A DNA stretch of 64,000 bases from Dermacentor variabilis (lineage: Eukaryota; Arthropoda; Arachnida; Ixodida; Ixodidae): NCBI RefSeq assembly GCF_050947875.1, contig NC_134572.1:134320605-134384604 (forward strand), written 5' to 3'. The position numbers were made by a program, and so were the translations under genes. A model generated the notes under the pieces. It was not told the DNA's origin, did no database searches, and worked only from the letters and a program-made list of their open reading frames with translations. This document shows positions 46,672 through 61,499 of this stretch, piece after piece. Each line of letters starts with the position of its first letter. Within the stretch, counting starts at the first letter, position 1.

Positions 46672-46684
46672 ATAGCCTTACCGT
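46672..46684. repeat. Right SINE target-site duplication
   Basis: Second copy of ATAGCCTTACCGT, after the (ATT)n tail; the satellite continues without loss. Confidence 0.9.
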
Positions 46685-49600
46685 TTTTTTTATTTTTCTA
46701 GAAAATTCATTTGTGCCTATTCGTTCATTTATTTTGTAAATCTGGGTCCGCGCATGCATGGGGAGTGATTTAAGCGAAGATCTAGCACTTTTGAGGCAAT
46801 TTATTTTACGCGGCCGAGATTATATTTCCCTGGCGTGTAGCCTTACCGTTTTTTCGATTTTTCTAGAAAATTCATTTGTGCCTATTTGTTCATTTATTGT
46901 GTAAATGTGGGTCCTCGCGTGCACGGGGAGTGATTTAAGCGGAGATCTAGCACTTTTGAGGGTACTCATTTTACGGGCCTGAGATGATATTTCCCTGGGC
47001 TATAGCCTTACCGTTTTTTCGATTTTTCTAGAAAATTCATTTGTGCCTATTCGTTCACTTATTGTGTAAATCTGGGTCCGCGCATGCACGGGGAGTGATT
47101 TAAGCGAATGTCTAGCACTTTTGAGGGAACTTATTTTACGCGTCTGAGATGAGCCTTACCGTTTCTTCGATTTTTCTTGAAAATTCATTTGTGCCTATTC
47201 GTTCATTTATTGTGTAAATCTGGGTCCTCGCGTGCACGGGGAGTGATTTAAAGGAAGATATAGCACTTTTGAGGGAACTTATGTTACGCGGCCGAGATGA
47301 TATTTCCCTGGGCTATAGCCTTACCGTTTTTTCGATTTTTCTAGAAAATTCATGTGTGCCTATTCATTCATTTATTGTGTAAATCTGGGTGCGCGCATGC
47401 ATGGGGAGTGATTTAAGCGAAGATCTAGAACTTTTGAGGCAACTTATTTTACGCGGCCGAGATGATGTTCCCCTGGGCTATATATAGCCTTACCGTTTTT
47501 TCGATTTTTCTGGAAAATTCATTTGTCCCTATTCGTTCATTTATTGTGTAAATCTGGGCCCGCGCATGCATGGGGAGCGATTTAAGCGAAGATCTAGCAC
47601 TTTTGAAGCAATTTATTTTACGCGTCTGAGAGGATATTTCCCTGGGCTATAGCCTTACCGTTTTTGCGATTTTTCTAGAAAACTCATTTGTGCCTATTCG
47701 TTCATTTATTGTGTAAATGTGGGTCCTCGCGTGCACGGGGTGTGATTTAAGCGATCTAGCACTTTTGAGGGAACTCATTTTACGGGTCTGAGATGATATT
47801 TCCTTGGCCTATAGCCTTACCGTTTTTTCGATTTTTCTAGAAAATTCATTTGTGCCTATTCGTTCACCTATTGTGTAAATCTGGGTCCGCGCATGCACGG
47901 GGAGTGATTTAAGCGAAGATCTAGCACTTTTGAGGGAACTTATTTTACGCGTCTGAGATGATATTTCCCTGGGCTATACCCTTACCGTTCTTTCGATTTT
48001 TCTAGAAAATTCATTTGTGCCTATTCGTTCATTTATTGTGTAAATGTGGGCCCGCGCATGCACGGGGAGTGATTTAAGCGAAGATCTAGCACTTTTGAGG
48101 CAACTTAGTTTATGCGGCCGAGACGATATTTCCCTGGGAAGTGATTTAAGCTAAGACCTAGCACTTTTGAGGCAACTTATTTTACGCGGCCGAGATGATG
48201 TTCCCCTGGGCTATAGCCTTACCGTTTTTTCGATTTTTCTGGAAAATTCATTTGTCCCTATTCGTTCATTTATTGTGTAAATCTGGGCCCACGCATGCAT
48301 GGGGAGCGATTTAAGCGAAGATCTAGCACTTTTGAGGCAACTTATTTTACGCGGCCGAGATGATATTTCCCTGGGCTATAAGCCTTACCGTTTTTTCGAT
48401 TTTTCTTGAAAATTCATTTGTGCCTATTCGTTCATTTATTGTGTAAATCTGGGTCCTCGCGTGCACGGGAAGTGATTTAAGCTAAGACCTAGCACTTTTG
48501 AGGGAACTTATTTTACGCGGCCGAGATTATATTTCCCTGGGCTGTAGCCTTACCGTTTTTTTCGATTTTTCTAGAAAATTCATTTGTGCCTATTCGTTCA
48601 TTTATTGTGTAAATCTGGGTCCGCGCATGCATGGGGAGTGATTTAGGCGAAGATCTAGCACTTTTGAGGCAATTTATTTTACGCGTCTCAGATGATATTT
48701 CCCTGGGCTATACCTTACCGTTATTTCGATTTTTCTAGAAAATTCATTTGTCCCTATTCGTTCATCTATTGTGTAAATCTGGGTCCGCGCATGCATGGGG
48801 AGTGATTTAAGCGAAGATCTAGCACTTTTGAGGCAACTTATTTTACGCGGCCGAGACGATATTTCCCTGGGCTATAGCCTTACCGTTTTTTCGATTTTTC
48901 TAGAAAATTAATTTATGCCTATTCGTTCACTTATTGTGTAAATCTGGGTCCTCGCGTGCACGAGGAGTGATTTAAAGGAAGATATAGCACTTTTGAGGGA
49001 ACCTATTTTACGCGTCTGAGATGATGTTTCCCTTGGCTATAAGCCTTACCGTTTTTTCGATTTTTCTGGAAAATTCATTTGTGCCTATTCGTTCATTTAT
49101 TGTGTAAATCTGGGTCCAAGCATGCATGGGGAGTTGTTTAAGCGAAGGTCTAGCACTTTTGAGGGAACTTCTTTTACGCGTCTGAGATGATATTTCCCTG
49201 GGCTATAGCCTTACCGTTTTTTCAATTTTTCTAGAAAATTCATTCCTGCCTATTCGTTCATTTATTGTGTAAATCTGGGTCCGCGCGTGTACGGGGAGTG
49301 ATTTAAGCGAAGATCTAGCACTTTTGAGGGAACTTAATTTACGCGTCTGAGATATTTCCCTGGGCTATAGCCTTACGGTTTTTTCGATTTTTCTTGAAAA
49401 TTCATTTTGCCTATTCGTTCATTTATTGTGTAAATGTGGGTGCTCGCGTGCACGGGGAGTGATTTAAGGGAAGATATAGCACTTTTGAGGAAACTTATTT
49501 TACGCGGCCGAGATGATATTTCCCAGGGCTTATAGCCTTACCATTTTTTCGATTTTTCTAGAAAATTCATTTGTGCGTATTCGTTCATTTATTGTGTAAA

Positions 49601-51344
49601 TCTGTGTCCGCGCATGCATGGGGAGTGATTTAAGCGAAGATCTAGCACTTTTGAGGCAACCTATTTTATGCGGCCGAGACGATATTTCCCTGGGCTATAT
49701 ATAGCCTTACCGTTTTTTCGATTTTTCTAGAAAATTCATTTGTGCCTATTCGTTCATTTATTGTGTAAATCTGGGTCCGCGCATGCATGGGGAGTGATTT
49801 AAGCGAAGATCTAGCACTTTTGAGGCAATTTATTTTACGCGTCTGAGATGATACTTTCCTGGGCTATAGCCTTGCCGTTTTTTCGATTTTTCTAGAAAAT
49901 TCATTTGTGCCTATTTGTTCATTTATTGTGTAAATGTGGGCCCGCGCATGCACGGGGAGTGATTTAAGCGAAGATCTAGCACTTTTGAGGCAATTTTTTT
50001 TACGCGTCTGAGATGATATTTCCCTGGGCTATAGCCTTACCGTTTTTTCGATTTTTCTAGAAAATTCATTTTTGCCTATTCGTTCATTTATTGTGTAAAT
50101 GTGGGCCCGCGCATGCACGGGGAGTGATTTAAGCGAAGATCTAGCACTTTTGAGGCAACTTATTTTATGCGGCCGAGACGATATTTCCCTGGGTTATAGC
50201 CTTACCGTTTTTTCGATTTTTCTAGAGAATTCATTTGTGCCTATTCGTTCATTTATTGTGTAAATCTGGGTCCAAGCATGCACGGGGAGTGATTTAAGCG
50301 AAGATCTAGCACTATTGAGGCAACTTATTTTACGCGGCCGAGATGATATTTCCCTGGGCTATAGCCTTACCGTTTTTTCGATTTTTCTAGAAAATTCATT
50401 TGTGCCTATTCGTTCATTTATTGTGTAAATGTGGGCCCGCGCATGCACGGGGAGTGATTTAAGCGAAGAGCTAGCACTTCTAAGGCAACTTATTTTACGC
50501 GTCTGTGATTATATTTCCCTGGGCAGTCTTACCGTCTTTTCGATTTTCTAAAAAATTCATTTGTGCATATTCGTTCATTTATTGTGTGAATCTGGGTCCG
50601 CGCATGCATGGGGAGTTGTTTAAGCGAAGATCTAGCACTTTTGAGGGAACTTATTTTACGCGTCTGAGATGATATTTCCCTGGGCTATAGCCTTACCATT
50701 TTTTCGATTTTTCTAGAAAATTCATTTGTGCCTATTCGTTCATTTATTGTGTAAATGTGGGTGCTCGCGTGCACGGGGAGTGATTTAAGGGAAGATATAG
50801 CACTTTTGAGGAAACCTATTTTACGCGGCCGAGATGATATTTCCCAGGGCTTATAGCCTTACCATTTTTTCGATTTTTCTAGAAAATTCATTTGTGCCTA
50901 TTCGTTCATTTATTGTGTAAATCTGGGTCCGCGCATGCATGGGGAGTGATTTAAGCGAAGTTCTAGCACTTTTGAGGCAACCTATTTTTTGTGGCCGAAA
51001 GGATATTTCCCTGGGCTATAGCCTTACCGTTTTTTCGATTTTTCTAGAAAATTCATTTGTGCCTATTCGTTTATTTATTGTGTAAATCTGGGTCCGCGCA
51101 TGCATGGGGAGTGATTTAAGCGAAGATCTAGCACTTTTGAGGCAATTTATTTTACGCGTCTGAGATGATATTTTTCTGGGCTATACCCTTACCGTTTTTT
51201 CGATTTTTCTAGAAAATTCATTTGTGCCTATTTGTTCATTTATTGTGTAAATGTGGGCCCGCGCATGCACGGGGAGTGATTTAAGCGAAGATCTAGCACT
51301 TTTGAGGCAACCTATTTTAATCGGCCGAGATGATATTTCCCTGG

Positions 51345-54320
51345 ACTATAGCCTTACCGTTTTTTCGATTTTTCTAGAAAATTCATTTGTGACTATTCGT
51401 TCATTTATTGTGTAAATGTAGGCCCGCGCATGCACGGGGAGTCATTTAAGCGAAGATCTAGCACTTTTGAGGCAACTTATTTTACGCGGCCGAGATGATA
51501 CTACCCTGGGCTATAGCCTTACCGTTTTTTCGATTTTTCTAGAAAATTCATTTGTGCCTATTCGTTCATTTATTGTGTAAATCTGGGTCCGCGCATGCAT
51601 GGGGAGTGATTTAAGCGAAGATCTAGCACTTTTGAGGCAACTTATTTTAAGCGTCTGAGATGATATTTCCCTGGGCTATAGCCTTACCGTTTTTTCGATT
51701 TTTCTAGAAAATTCATTTGTGCCTATTCGTTCATTTATTGTGTGAATCTCGGTCCGCGCATGCATGGGGAGTTGTTTAAGCGAAGATCTAGCACTTTTGA
51801 GGGAACTTATTTTACGCGTCTGAGATGATATTTCCCTGGGCTATAGCCTTACCGTTTTTTCGATTTTTCTAGAAAATTCATTTCTGCCTATTCGTTCATT
51901 TATTGTGCAAATCTGGGTCCGCGCGTGCACGGGGACTGATTTAAGCGAAGATCTGGCACTTCTGAGGGAACTTATTTTACGCGTATGAGATGATATTTCC
52001 CTGGGGTATAATAGCCTTACCGTTTTTTCGATTTTTCTAGAAAATTCATTTGTGCCTATTCGTTCATTTATTGTGTGAATCTGGGTCCGCGCATGCATGG
52101 GGAGTTGTTTAAGCGAAGATCTAGCACTTTTGAGGGAACTTATTTTACGCGTCTGAGATGATATTTACCTGGGCTATAGCCTTACCGTTTCTTCGATTTT
52201 TCTAGAAAATTCATTTGTGCCTATTCGTTCATTTATTGTGTGAATCTGAGTCCGCGCATGCATGGGGAGTTGTTTAAGCGAAGATCTAGCACTTTTGAGG
52301 GAACTTATTTTACGCGTCTGAGATGATATTTCCCTGGGCTATAGCCTTACCGTTTTTTCGATTTTTCTAGAAAATTCATTTCTGCCTATTCGTTCATTTA
52401 TTGTGTAAATCTGGGTCCGCGCGTGCACGGGGAGTCATTTAAGCAAAGATCTAGCACTTTTGAGGGAACCTATTTCACGCGTCTGAGATGATATTTCCCT
52501 GGGCTATAGCCTTACCATTTTTTCGATTTTTCTAGAAAATTCATTTGTGCCTATTCGTTCATTTATTGTGTGAATCTCGGTCCGCGCATGCATGGGGAGT
52601 TGTTTAAGCGAAGATCTAGCACTTTTGAGGGAACCTATTTTACGCGTCTGAGATGATATTTCCCTGGGCTATAGCCTTACCGTTTTTTCGATTTTTCTAG
52701 AAAATTCATTTGTGCCTATTCGTTCATTTATTGTGTAAATCTCGGTCCGCGCGTGCACGGGGAGTCATTTAAGCGAAGATCTAGCACTTTTGAGGGAACC
52801 TATTTTACGCGTCTGAGATGATATTTCCCTGGGCTATAGCCTTACCGTTTTTTCGATTTTTCTAGAAAATTCATTTGTGACTATTCGTTCATTTATTGTG
52901 TAAATGTAGGCCCGCGCATGCACGGGGAGTCATTTAAGCGAAGATCTAGCACTTTTGAGGCAACTTATTTTACGCGGCCGAGATGATACTACCCTGGGCT
53001 ATAGCCTTACCGTTTTTTCGATTTTTCTAGAAAATTCATTTGTGCCTATTCGTTCATTTATTGTGTAAATCTGGGTCCGCGCATGCATGGGGAGTGATTT
53101 AAGCGAAGATCTAGCACTTTTGAGGCAACTTATTTTAAGCGTTTGAGATGATATTTCCCTGGGCTATAGCCTTACCGTTTTTTCGATTTTTCTAGAAAAT
53201 TCATTTGTGCCTATTCGTTCATTTATTGTGTGAATCTCGGTCCGCGCATGCATGGGGAGTTGTTTAAGCGAAGATCTAGCACTTTTGAGGGAACTTATTT
53301 TACGCGTCTGAGATGATATTTCCCTGGGCTATAGCCTTACCGTTTTTTCGATTTTTCTAGAAAATTCATTTCTGCCTATTCGTTCATTTATTGTGCAAAT
53401 CTGGGTCCGCGCGTGCACGGGGACTGATTTAAGCGAAGATCTGGCACTTCTGAGGGAACTTATTTTACGCGTATGAGATGATATTTCCCTGGGGTATAAT
53501 AGCCTTACCGTTTTTTCGATTTTTCTAGAAAATTCATTTGTGCCTATTCGTTCATTTATTGTGTGAATCTGGGTCCGCGCATGCATGGGGAGTTGTTTAA
53601 GCGAAGATCTAGCACTTTTGAGGGAACTTATTTTACGCGTCTGAGATGATATTTACCTGGGCTATAGCCTTACCGTTTCTTCGATTTTTCTAGAAAATTC
53701 ATTTGTGCCTATTCGTTCATTTATTGTGTGAATCTGAGTCCGCGCATGCATGGGGAGTTGTTTAAGCGAAGATCTAGCACTTTTGAGGGAACTTATTTTA
53801 CGCGTCTGAGATGATATTTCCCTGGGCTATAGCCTTACCGTTTTTTCGATTTTTCTAGAAAATTCATTTCTGCCTATTCGTTCATTTATTGTGTAAATCT
53901 GGGTCCGCGCGTGCACGGGGAGTCATTTAAGCAAAGATCTAGCACTTTTGAGGGAACCTATTTTACGCGTCTGAGATGATATTTCCCTGGGCTATAGCCT
54001 TACCATTTTTTCGATTTTTCTAGAAAATTCATTTGTGCCTATTCGTTCATTTATTGTGTGAATCTCGGTCCGCGCATGCATGGGGAGTTGTTTAAGCGAA
54101 GATCTAGCACTTTTGAGGGAACCTATTTTACGCGTCTGAGATGATATTTCCCTGGGCTATAGCCTTACCGTTTTTTCGATTTTTCTAGAAAATTCATTTG
54201 TGCCTATTCGTTCATTTATTGTGTAAATCTCGGTCCGCGCGTGCACGGGGAGTCATTTAAGCGAAGATCTAGCACTTTTGAGGGAACCTATTTTACGCGT
54301 CTGAGATGATATTTCCCTGG
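51345..54320 (-). repeat. Family B tandem 9-mer duplication, 2 x 1488 bp
   Basis: GACTATTCG occurs at 51391 and 52879, offset 1488, and the two halves pair over their whole length. By eye the differences are very few, for example GCGTCTGAG near 51649 versus GCGTTTGAG near 53137, and CTATTTCACG near 52470 versus CTATTTTACG. Confidence 0.85.
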
Positions 54321-54634
54321 GCTATAGCCTTACCGTTTTTTCGATTTTTCTAGAAAATTCATTTGTGCCTATTCGTTCATTTATTGTGTAAATCTGGGTC
54401 CGCGCATGCATGGGGAGTGATTTAAGCGAAGATGTAGCACTTTTGAGGCAACTTATTTTACGCGTCTGAGATTATATTTCCCTGGGCTATAGCCTTACCG
54501 TTTTTTCGATTTTTCTAGAAAATTCATTTGTGCCTATTCGTTCATTTATTGTGTGAATCTGGGTCCGCGCATGCATGGGGAGTTGTTTAAGCGAAGATCT
54601 AGCACTTTTGAGGGAACTTGTTTTACGCGTCTGA

Positions 54635-57600
54635 GATGATATTTCCCTGGGCTATAGCCTTACCGTTTTTTCGATTTTTCTACAAAATTCATTTGTGCCT
54701 ATTCGTTCATTTATTGTGTAAATGTGGGCCCGCGTATGCACGGGGATTGATTTAAGCGAAGAGCTAGCACTTCTAAGGCAACTTATTTTACTCGTCTGTG
54801 ATTATATTTCCCTGGGCAGCCTTACCGTTTTTTCGATTTTTCTAGAAAATTCATTTGTGCCTATTCATTCATTTATTGTGTAAATCTGGGTCCGCGCATG
54901 CACGGGGAGTGATTTAAGCGAAGATCTAGTACTTTTGTGGGAACTTATTTTACGCGTCTGAGATGATATTTCCCTGGGCTATAGTCTTACCGTTTTTTCA
55001 ATTTTTCTAGAAAATTCATTTCTCCCTATTCGTTCATTTATTGTGTAAATCTGGGTCCGCGCGTGTACGGGGAGTGATTTCAGCGAAGATCTAGCACTTT
55101 TGAGGGAACCTATTTTACGCGTCTGAGATGATATTTCCCTGGGCCTTACCGTTTTTTCGATTTTTCTTGAAAATTCATTTGTGCCTATTCGTTCATTTAT
55201 TGTGTAAATGTGGGTCCTCGCGTGCACGGGGAGTGATTTAAGGGAAGATATAGCACTTTTGAGGGAACTTATTTTACGCGGCCGAGATGATATTTCCCTG
55301 GGCTATAGCCTTACCGTTTTTTCGATTTTTCTGGAAAATTCATTTGTCCCTATTCGTTCATTTAGTGTGTGAATCTGGGTCCGCGCATGCATGGGGAGTG
55401 ATTTGAGCGAAGATCTAGCACTTTTGAGGCAATTTATTTTACGCGTCTGAGATGATATTTCCCTGGGCTATAGCCTTACCGTTTTCGCGATTTTTCTAGA
55501 AAATTCATTTGTGCCTATTCGTTCATTTATTATGTAAATGTGGGTCCTCGCGTGCACGGGGAGTGATTTAAGCGAAGATCTAGCACTTTTGAGGCAATTT
55601 GTTTTACGCGTCTGAGATGATATTTCCCTGGGCTATAGCCTTACCGTTTTTTCGATTTTTCTAGAAAATTCATTTGTGCCTATTCGTTCATTTATTGTGT
55701 AAATGTGGGTGCTCGCGTGCACGGGGAGTGATTTAAGGGAAGATATAGCACATTTGAGGGAACTTATTTTACGCGGCCGAGATGATATTTCCCTGGGCTT
55801 ATAGCCTTACCATTTTTTCGATTTTTCTAGAAAATTCATTTGTGCCTATTCGTTCATTTATTGTGTGAATCTGGGTCCGCGAATGCATGTGGAGTTGTTT
55901 AAGCGAAGATCTAGCACTTTTGAGGGAACTTATTTTACGCGTCTCAGATGATATTTCCGTGGGCTATAGCCTTACCGTTTTTTCGATTTTTCTAGAAAAT
56001 TCATTTCTGCCTATTCGTTCATTTATTGTGTAAATCTGGGTCCGCGCATGCACGGGGAGTGATTTAAGCGAAGATCTAGCACTTTTGAGGGAACTTATTT
56101 TACGCGTCTGAGATGATATTTCCCTGGGCTATAGCCTTACCGTTTTTTCGATTTTTCTAGAAAATTCATTTGTGCCTATTCGTTCATTTATTGTGTAAAT
56201 CTGGGTCCGCGCATGCATGGGGAGTGATTTAAGCGAAGATGTAGCACTTTTGAGGGAACTTATTTTACGCGTCTGAGATGATATTTCCCTGGGCTATAAG
56301 CCTTACCGTTTTTTCGATTTTTCTTGAAAATTCATTTGTGCCTATTCGTTCATTTATTGTGCGAATCTGGGTCCTCGCGTGCACGGGGAGTGATTTAAAG
56401 GAAGATATAGCACTTTTGAGGGAACTTATTTTACGCGGCCGAGATGATATTTCCCTGGGCTATAGCCTTACCGTTTTAACGATTTTTCTAGAAAATTCCT
56501 GTGTGCCTATTCGTTCATTTATTGTGTAAATCTGGGTCCGCGCATGCATGGGGAGTTGTTTAAGCGAAGATCTAGCACTTTTGAGGGAACTTATTTTATG
56601 CGGCCGAGACGATATTTCCCTGGGCTATAGCCTTACCGTTTTTTCGATTTTTCTAGAAAATTCATTTCTGCCTATTCGTTCATTTATTGTGTAAATCTGG
56701 GTCCGCGCGTGCACGGGGAGTGATTGAAGCGAAGATCTAGCACTTTTGAGGGAACTTATTTTACGCGTCTGAGATGATATTTCCCTGGGCTATAGCCTTA
56801 CCGTTTTTTCGATTTTTCTAGAAAATTCATTTCTGCCTATTCGTTCATTTATTGTGTGAATCTGGGTCCGCGCATGCATGGGGAGTTGTTTAAGCGAAGA
56901 ACTAGCACTTTTGAGGCAACTTATTTTACGCGTCTGAGATGATATTTCCCTGGGCTATAGCCTTACCGTTTTTTCGGTTTTTCTAGAAAATTCATTTCTG
57001 CCTATTCGTTCATTTATTGTGTAAATCTGGGTCCGCGCGTGCACGGGGAGTGATTTAAGCGAAGATCTAGCACTTTTGAGGGAACTTATTTTACGCGGCC
57101 GAGATGATATTTCCCTGGGCTATAGCCTTACCGTTTTTTCGATTTTTCTACAAAATTCATTTGTGCCTATTCGTTCATTTATTGTGTAAATGTGGGCCCG
57201 CGTATGCACGGGGAGTGATTTAAGCGAAGAGCTAGCACTTCTAAGGCAACTTATTTTACTCGTCTGTGATTATATTTCCCTGGGCAGCCTTACCGTTTTT
57301 TCGATTTTTCTAGAAAATTCATTTGTGCCTATTCATTCATTTATTGTGTAAATCTGGGTCCGCGCATGCACGGGGAGTGATTTAAGCGAAGATCTAGTAC
57401 TTTTGTGGGAACTTATTTTACGCGTCTGAGATGATATTTCCCTGGGCTATAGTCTTACCGTTTTTTCAATTTTTCTAGAAAATTCATTTCTCCCTATTCG
57501 TTCATTTATTGTGTAAATCTGGGTCCGCGCGTGTACGGGGAGTGATTTCAGCGAAGATCTAGCACTTTTGAGGGAACCTATTTTACGCGTCTGAGATGAT

Positions 57601-59570
57601 ATTTCCCTGGGCCTTACCGTTTTTTCGATTTTTCTTGAAAATTCATTTGTGCCTATTCGTTCATTTATTGTGTAAATGTGGGTCCTCGCGTGCACGGGGA
57701 GTGATTTAAGGGAAGATATAGCACTTTTGAGGGAACTTATTTTACGCGGCCGAGATGATATTTCCCTGGGCTATAGCCTTACCGTTTTTTCGATTTTTCT
57801 GGAAAATTCATTTGTCCCTATTCGTTCATTTAGTGTGTGAATCTGGGTCCGCGCATGCATGGGGAGTGATTTGAGCGAAGATCTAGCACTTTTGAGGCAA
57901 TTTATTTTACGCGTCTGAGATGATATTTCCCTGGGCTATAGCCTTACCGTTTTCGCGATTTTTCTAGAAAATTCATTTGTGCCTATTCGTTCATTTATTA
58001 TGTAAATGTGGGTCCTCGCGTGCACGGGGAGTGATTTAAGCGAAGATCTAGCACTTTTGAGGCAATTTGTTTTACGCGTCTGAGATGATATTTCCCTGGG
58101 CTATAGCCTTACCGTTTTTTCGATTTTTCTAGAAAATTCATTTGTGCCTATTCGTTCATTTATTGTGTAAATGTGGGTGCTCGCGTGCACGGGGAGTGAT
58201 TTAAGGGAAGATATAGCACATTTGAGGGAACTTATTTTACGCGGCCGAGATGATATTTCCCTGGGCTTATAGCCTTACCATTTTTTCGATTTTTCTAGAA
58301 AATTCATTTGTGCCTATTCGTTCATTTATTGTGTGAATCTGGGTCCGCGAATGCATGTGGAGTTGTTTAAGCGAAGATCTAGCACTTTTGAGGGAACTTA
58401 TTTTACGCGTCTCAGATGATATTTCCGTGGGCTATAGCCTTACCGTTTTTTCGATTTTTCTAGAAAATTCATTTCTGCCTATTCGTTCATTTATTGTGTA
58501 AATCTGGGTCCGCGCATGCACGGGGAGTGATTTAAGCGAAGATCTAGCACTTTTGAGGGAACTTATTTTACGCGTCTGAGATGATATTTCCCTGGGCTAT
58601 AGCCTTACCGTTTTTTCGATTTTTCTAGAAAATTCATTTGTGCCTATTCGTTCATTTATTGTGTAAATCTGGGTCCGCGCATGCATGGGGAGTGATTTAA
58701 GCGAAGATGTAGCACTTTTGAGGGAACTTATTTTACGCGTCTGAGATGATATTTCCCTGGGCTATAAGCCTTACCGTTTTTTCGATTTTTCTTGAAAATT
58801 CATTTGTGCCTATTCGTTCATTTATTGTGCGAATCTGGGTCCTCGCGTGCACGGGGAGTGATTTAAAGGAAGATATAGCACTTTTGAGGGAACTTATTTT
58901 ACGCGGCCGAGATGATATTTCCCTGGGCTATAGCCTTACCGTTTTAACGATTTTTCTAGAAAATTCCTGTGTGCCTATTCGTTCATTTATTGTGTAAATC
59001 TGGGTCCGCGCATGCATGGGGAGTTGTTTAAGCGAAGATCTAGCACTTTTGAGGGAACTTATTTTATGCGGCCGAGACGATATTTCCCTGGGCTATAGCC
59101 TTACCGTTTTTTCGATTTTTCTAGAAAATTCATTTCTGCCTATTCGTTCATTTATTGTGTAAATCTGGGTCCGCGCGTGCACGGGGAGTGATTGAAGCGA
59201 AGATCTAGCACTTTTGAGGGAACTTATTTTACGCGTCTGAGATGATATTTCCCTGGGCTATAGCCTTACCGTTTTTTCGATTTTTCTAGAAAATTCATTT
59301 CTGCCTATTCGTTCATTTATTGTGTGAATCTGGGTCCGCGCATGCATGGGGAGTTGTTTAAGCGAAGAACTAGCACTTTTGAGGCAACTTATTTTACGCG
59401 TCTGAGATGATATTTCCCTGGGCTATAGCCTTACCGTTTTTTCGGTTTTTCTAGAAAATTCATTTCTGCCTATTCGTTCATTTATTGTGTAAATCTGGGT
59501 CCGCGCGTGCACGGGGAGTGATTTAAGCGAAGATCTAGCACTTTTGAGGGAACTTATTTTACGCGGCCGA
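54635..59570 (-). repeat. Family B tandem 15-mer duplication, 2 x 2468 bp
   Basis: TACAAAATTC occurs at 54681 and 57149, and CCGCGAATGCATGTGG near 55876 and 58344, both offset 2468. The halves meet near 57103 and are almost identical; GGGGATTGATTT versus GGGGAGTGATTT is one visible difference. Confidence 0.85.
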
Positions 59571-61499
59571 GATGATATTTCCCTGGGCTATAGCCTTACC
59601 GTTTTTTCGATTTTTCTAGAAAATTCATTTGTGCCTATTTGTTCATTTATTGTGTAAATGTGGGCCCGCGTATGCACGGGGAGTGATTTAAGCGAAGATC
59701 TAGCACTTTTGAGGCAACTTATTTTAGGCGGCCGAGATGATATTTCCCTGGACTACAGCCTTACCGTTTTTTCGATTTTTCTAGAAAATTCATTTGTGCC
59801 TATTCGTTCATTTATTGTGTAAATGTAGGCCCGCGCATGCATGGGGAGTGATTTAAGCGAAGATCTAGCACTTTTGAGGCAACTTATTTTATGCGGCCGA
59901 GACGATATTTCCCTGGGCTATAGCCTTACCGTTTTTTCGATTTTTCAAGATAATTCATTTGTGCCTATTCGTTCATTTATTGTGTAAATCTGGGTCCAAG
60001 CATGCACGGGGAGTGATTTAAGCGAAGATCTAGCACTTTTGAGGGAACTCATTTTGCGGGTCTGAGATGATATTTCCCTGGGCTATAGCCTTACCGTTTT
60101 TTCGATTTTTCTAGAAAATTTATTTGTGCCTATTCGTTCATTTATTGTGTAAATCTGGGTCCGCGCATGCATGGGGAGTGATTTAAGCGAAGATCTAGCA
60201 CTTTTGAGGCAACCTATTTTATGCGGCCGAGACGATATTTCCCTGGGCTATAGCCTTACCGTTTTTTCGATTTTTCAAGATAATTCATTTGTGCCTATTC
60301 GTTCATTTATTGTGTAAATCTGGGTCCAAGCATGCACGGGGAGTGATTTAAGCGAAGATCTAGCACTTTTGAGGCAACTTATTTTGCGCGGCCGAGATGA
60401 TATTTCCCTGGGCTATAGCCTTACCGTTTTTTCGATTTTTCTAGAAAATTCATTTGTGCCTATTCGTTCATTTATTGTGTAAATCTGGGTCCGCGCATGC
60501 ATGGGGAGTGATTTAAGCGAAGATCTGGCACTTTTGAGGCAATTTATTTTACGCGTCAGAGATGATATTTCCCTGGGCTATAGCCTTACCGTTTTTTCGA
60601 TTTTTCTAGAAAATTCATTTCTGCCTATTCGTTCATTTATTGTGTAAATCTGGGCCCGCGCATGCACGGGGAGTGATTTAAGCGAAGATCTAGCACTTTT
60701 GAGGAAACTTATTTTATGCGGCCGAGACGATATTTCCCTGGGCTATAGCCTTACCGTTTTTTCGATTTTTCTAGAAAATTCATTTGTGCCTATTCATTCA
60801 TTTATTGTGCAAATCTGGGTTCGCGCATGCACGGGGAGTGATTTAAGCGAAGATCTAGTACTTTTGAGGGAACTTATTTTACGCGTCTGAGATGATATTT
60901 CCCTGGGCTATAGTCTTACCGTCTTTTCGATTTTCTAAAAAATTCATTTGTGCATATTCGTTCATTTATTGTGTGAATCTGGGTCCGCGCATGCATGGGG
61001 AGTTGTTTAAGCGAAGATCTAGCACTTTTGAGGGAACTTCTTTTACGCGTCTGAGATGATATTTCCCTGGGCTATAGCCTTACCGTTTTTTCAATTTTTC
61101 TAGAAAATTCATTCCTGCCTATTCGTTCATTTATTGTGTAAATCTGGGTCCGCGCGTGTACGGGGAGTGATTTAAGCGAAGATCTAGCACTTTTGAGGGA
61201 ACTTATTTTACGCGTCTGAGATGATATTTCCCTGGGATATAGCCTTACCGTTTTTTCGATTTTTCTTGAAAATTCATTTGTGCCTATTCGTTCATTTATT
61301 GTGTAAATGTGGGTGCTCGCGTGCACGGGGAGTGATTTAAGGGAAGATATAGCACTTTTGAGGAAACTTATTTTACGCGGCCGAGATGATATTTCCCAGG
61401 GCTTATAGCCTTACCATTTTTTCGATTTTTCTAGAAAATTCATTTGTGCCTATTCGTTCATTTATTGTGTAAATCTGGGTCCGCGCATGCATGGGGAGT

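Noticed and set aside
46442..46675. 77-codon plus-strand frame
   Set aside because: It lies entirely inside the tRNA-derived SINE and reads through its tRNA head; SINEs do not code for protein.
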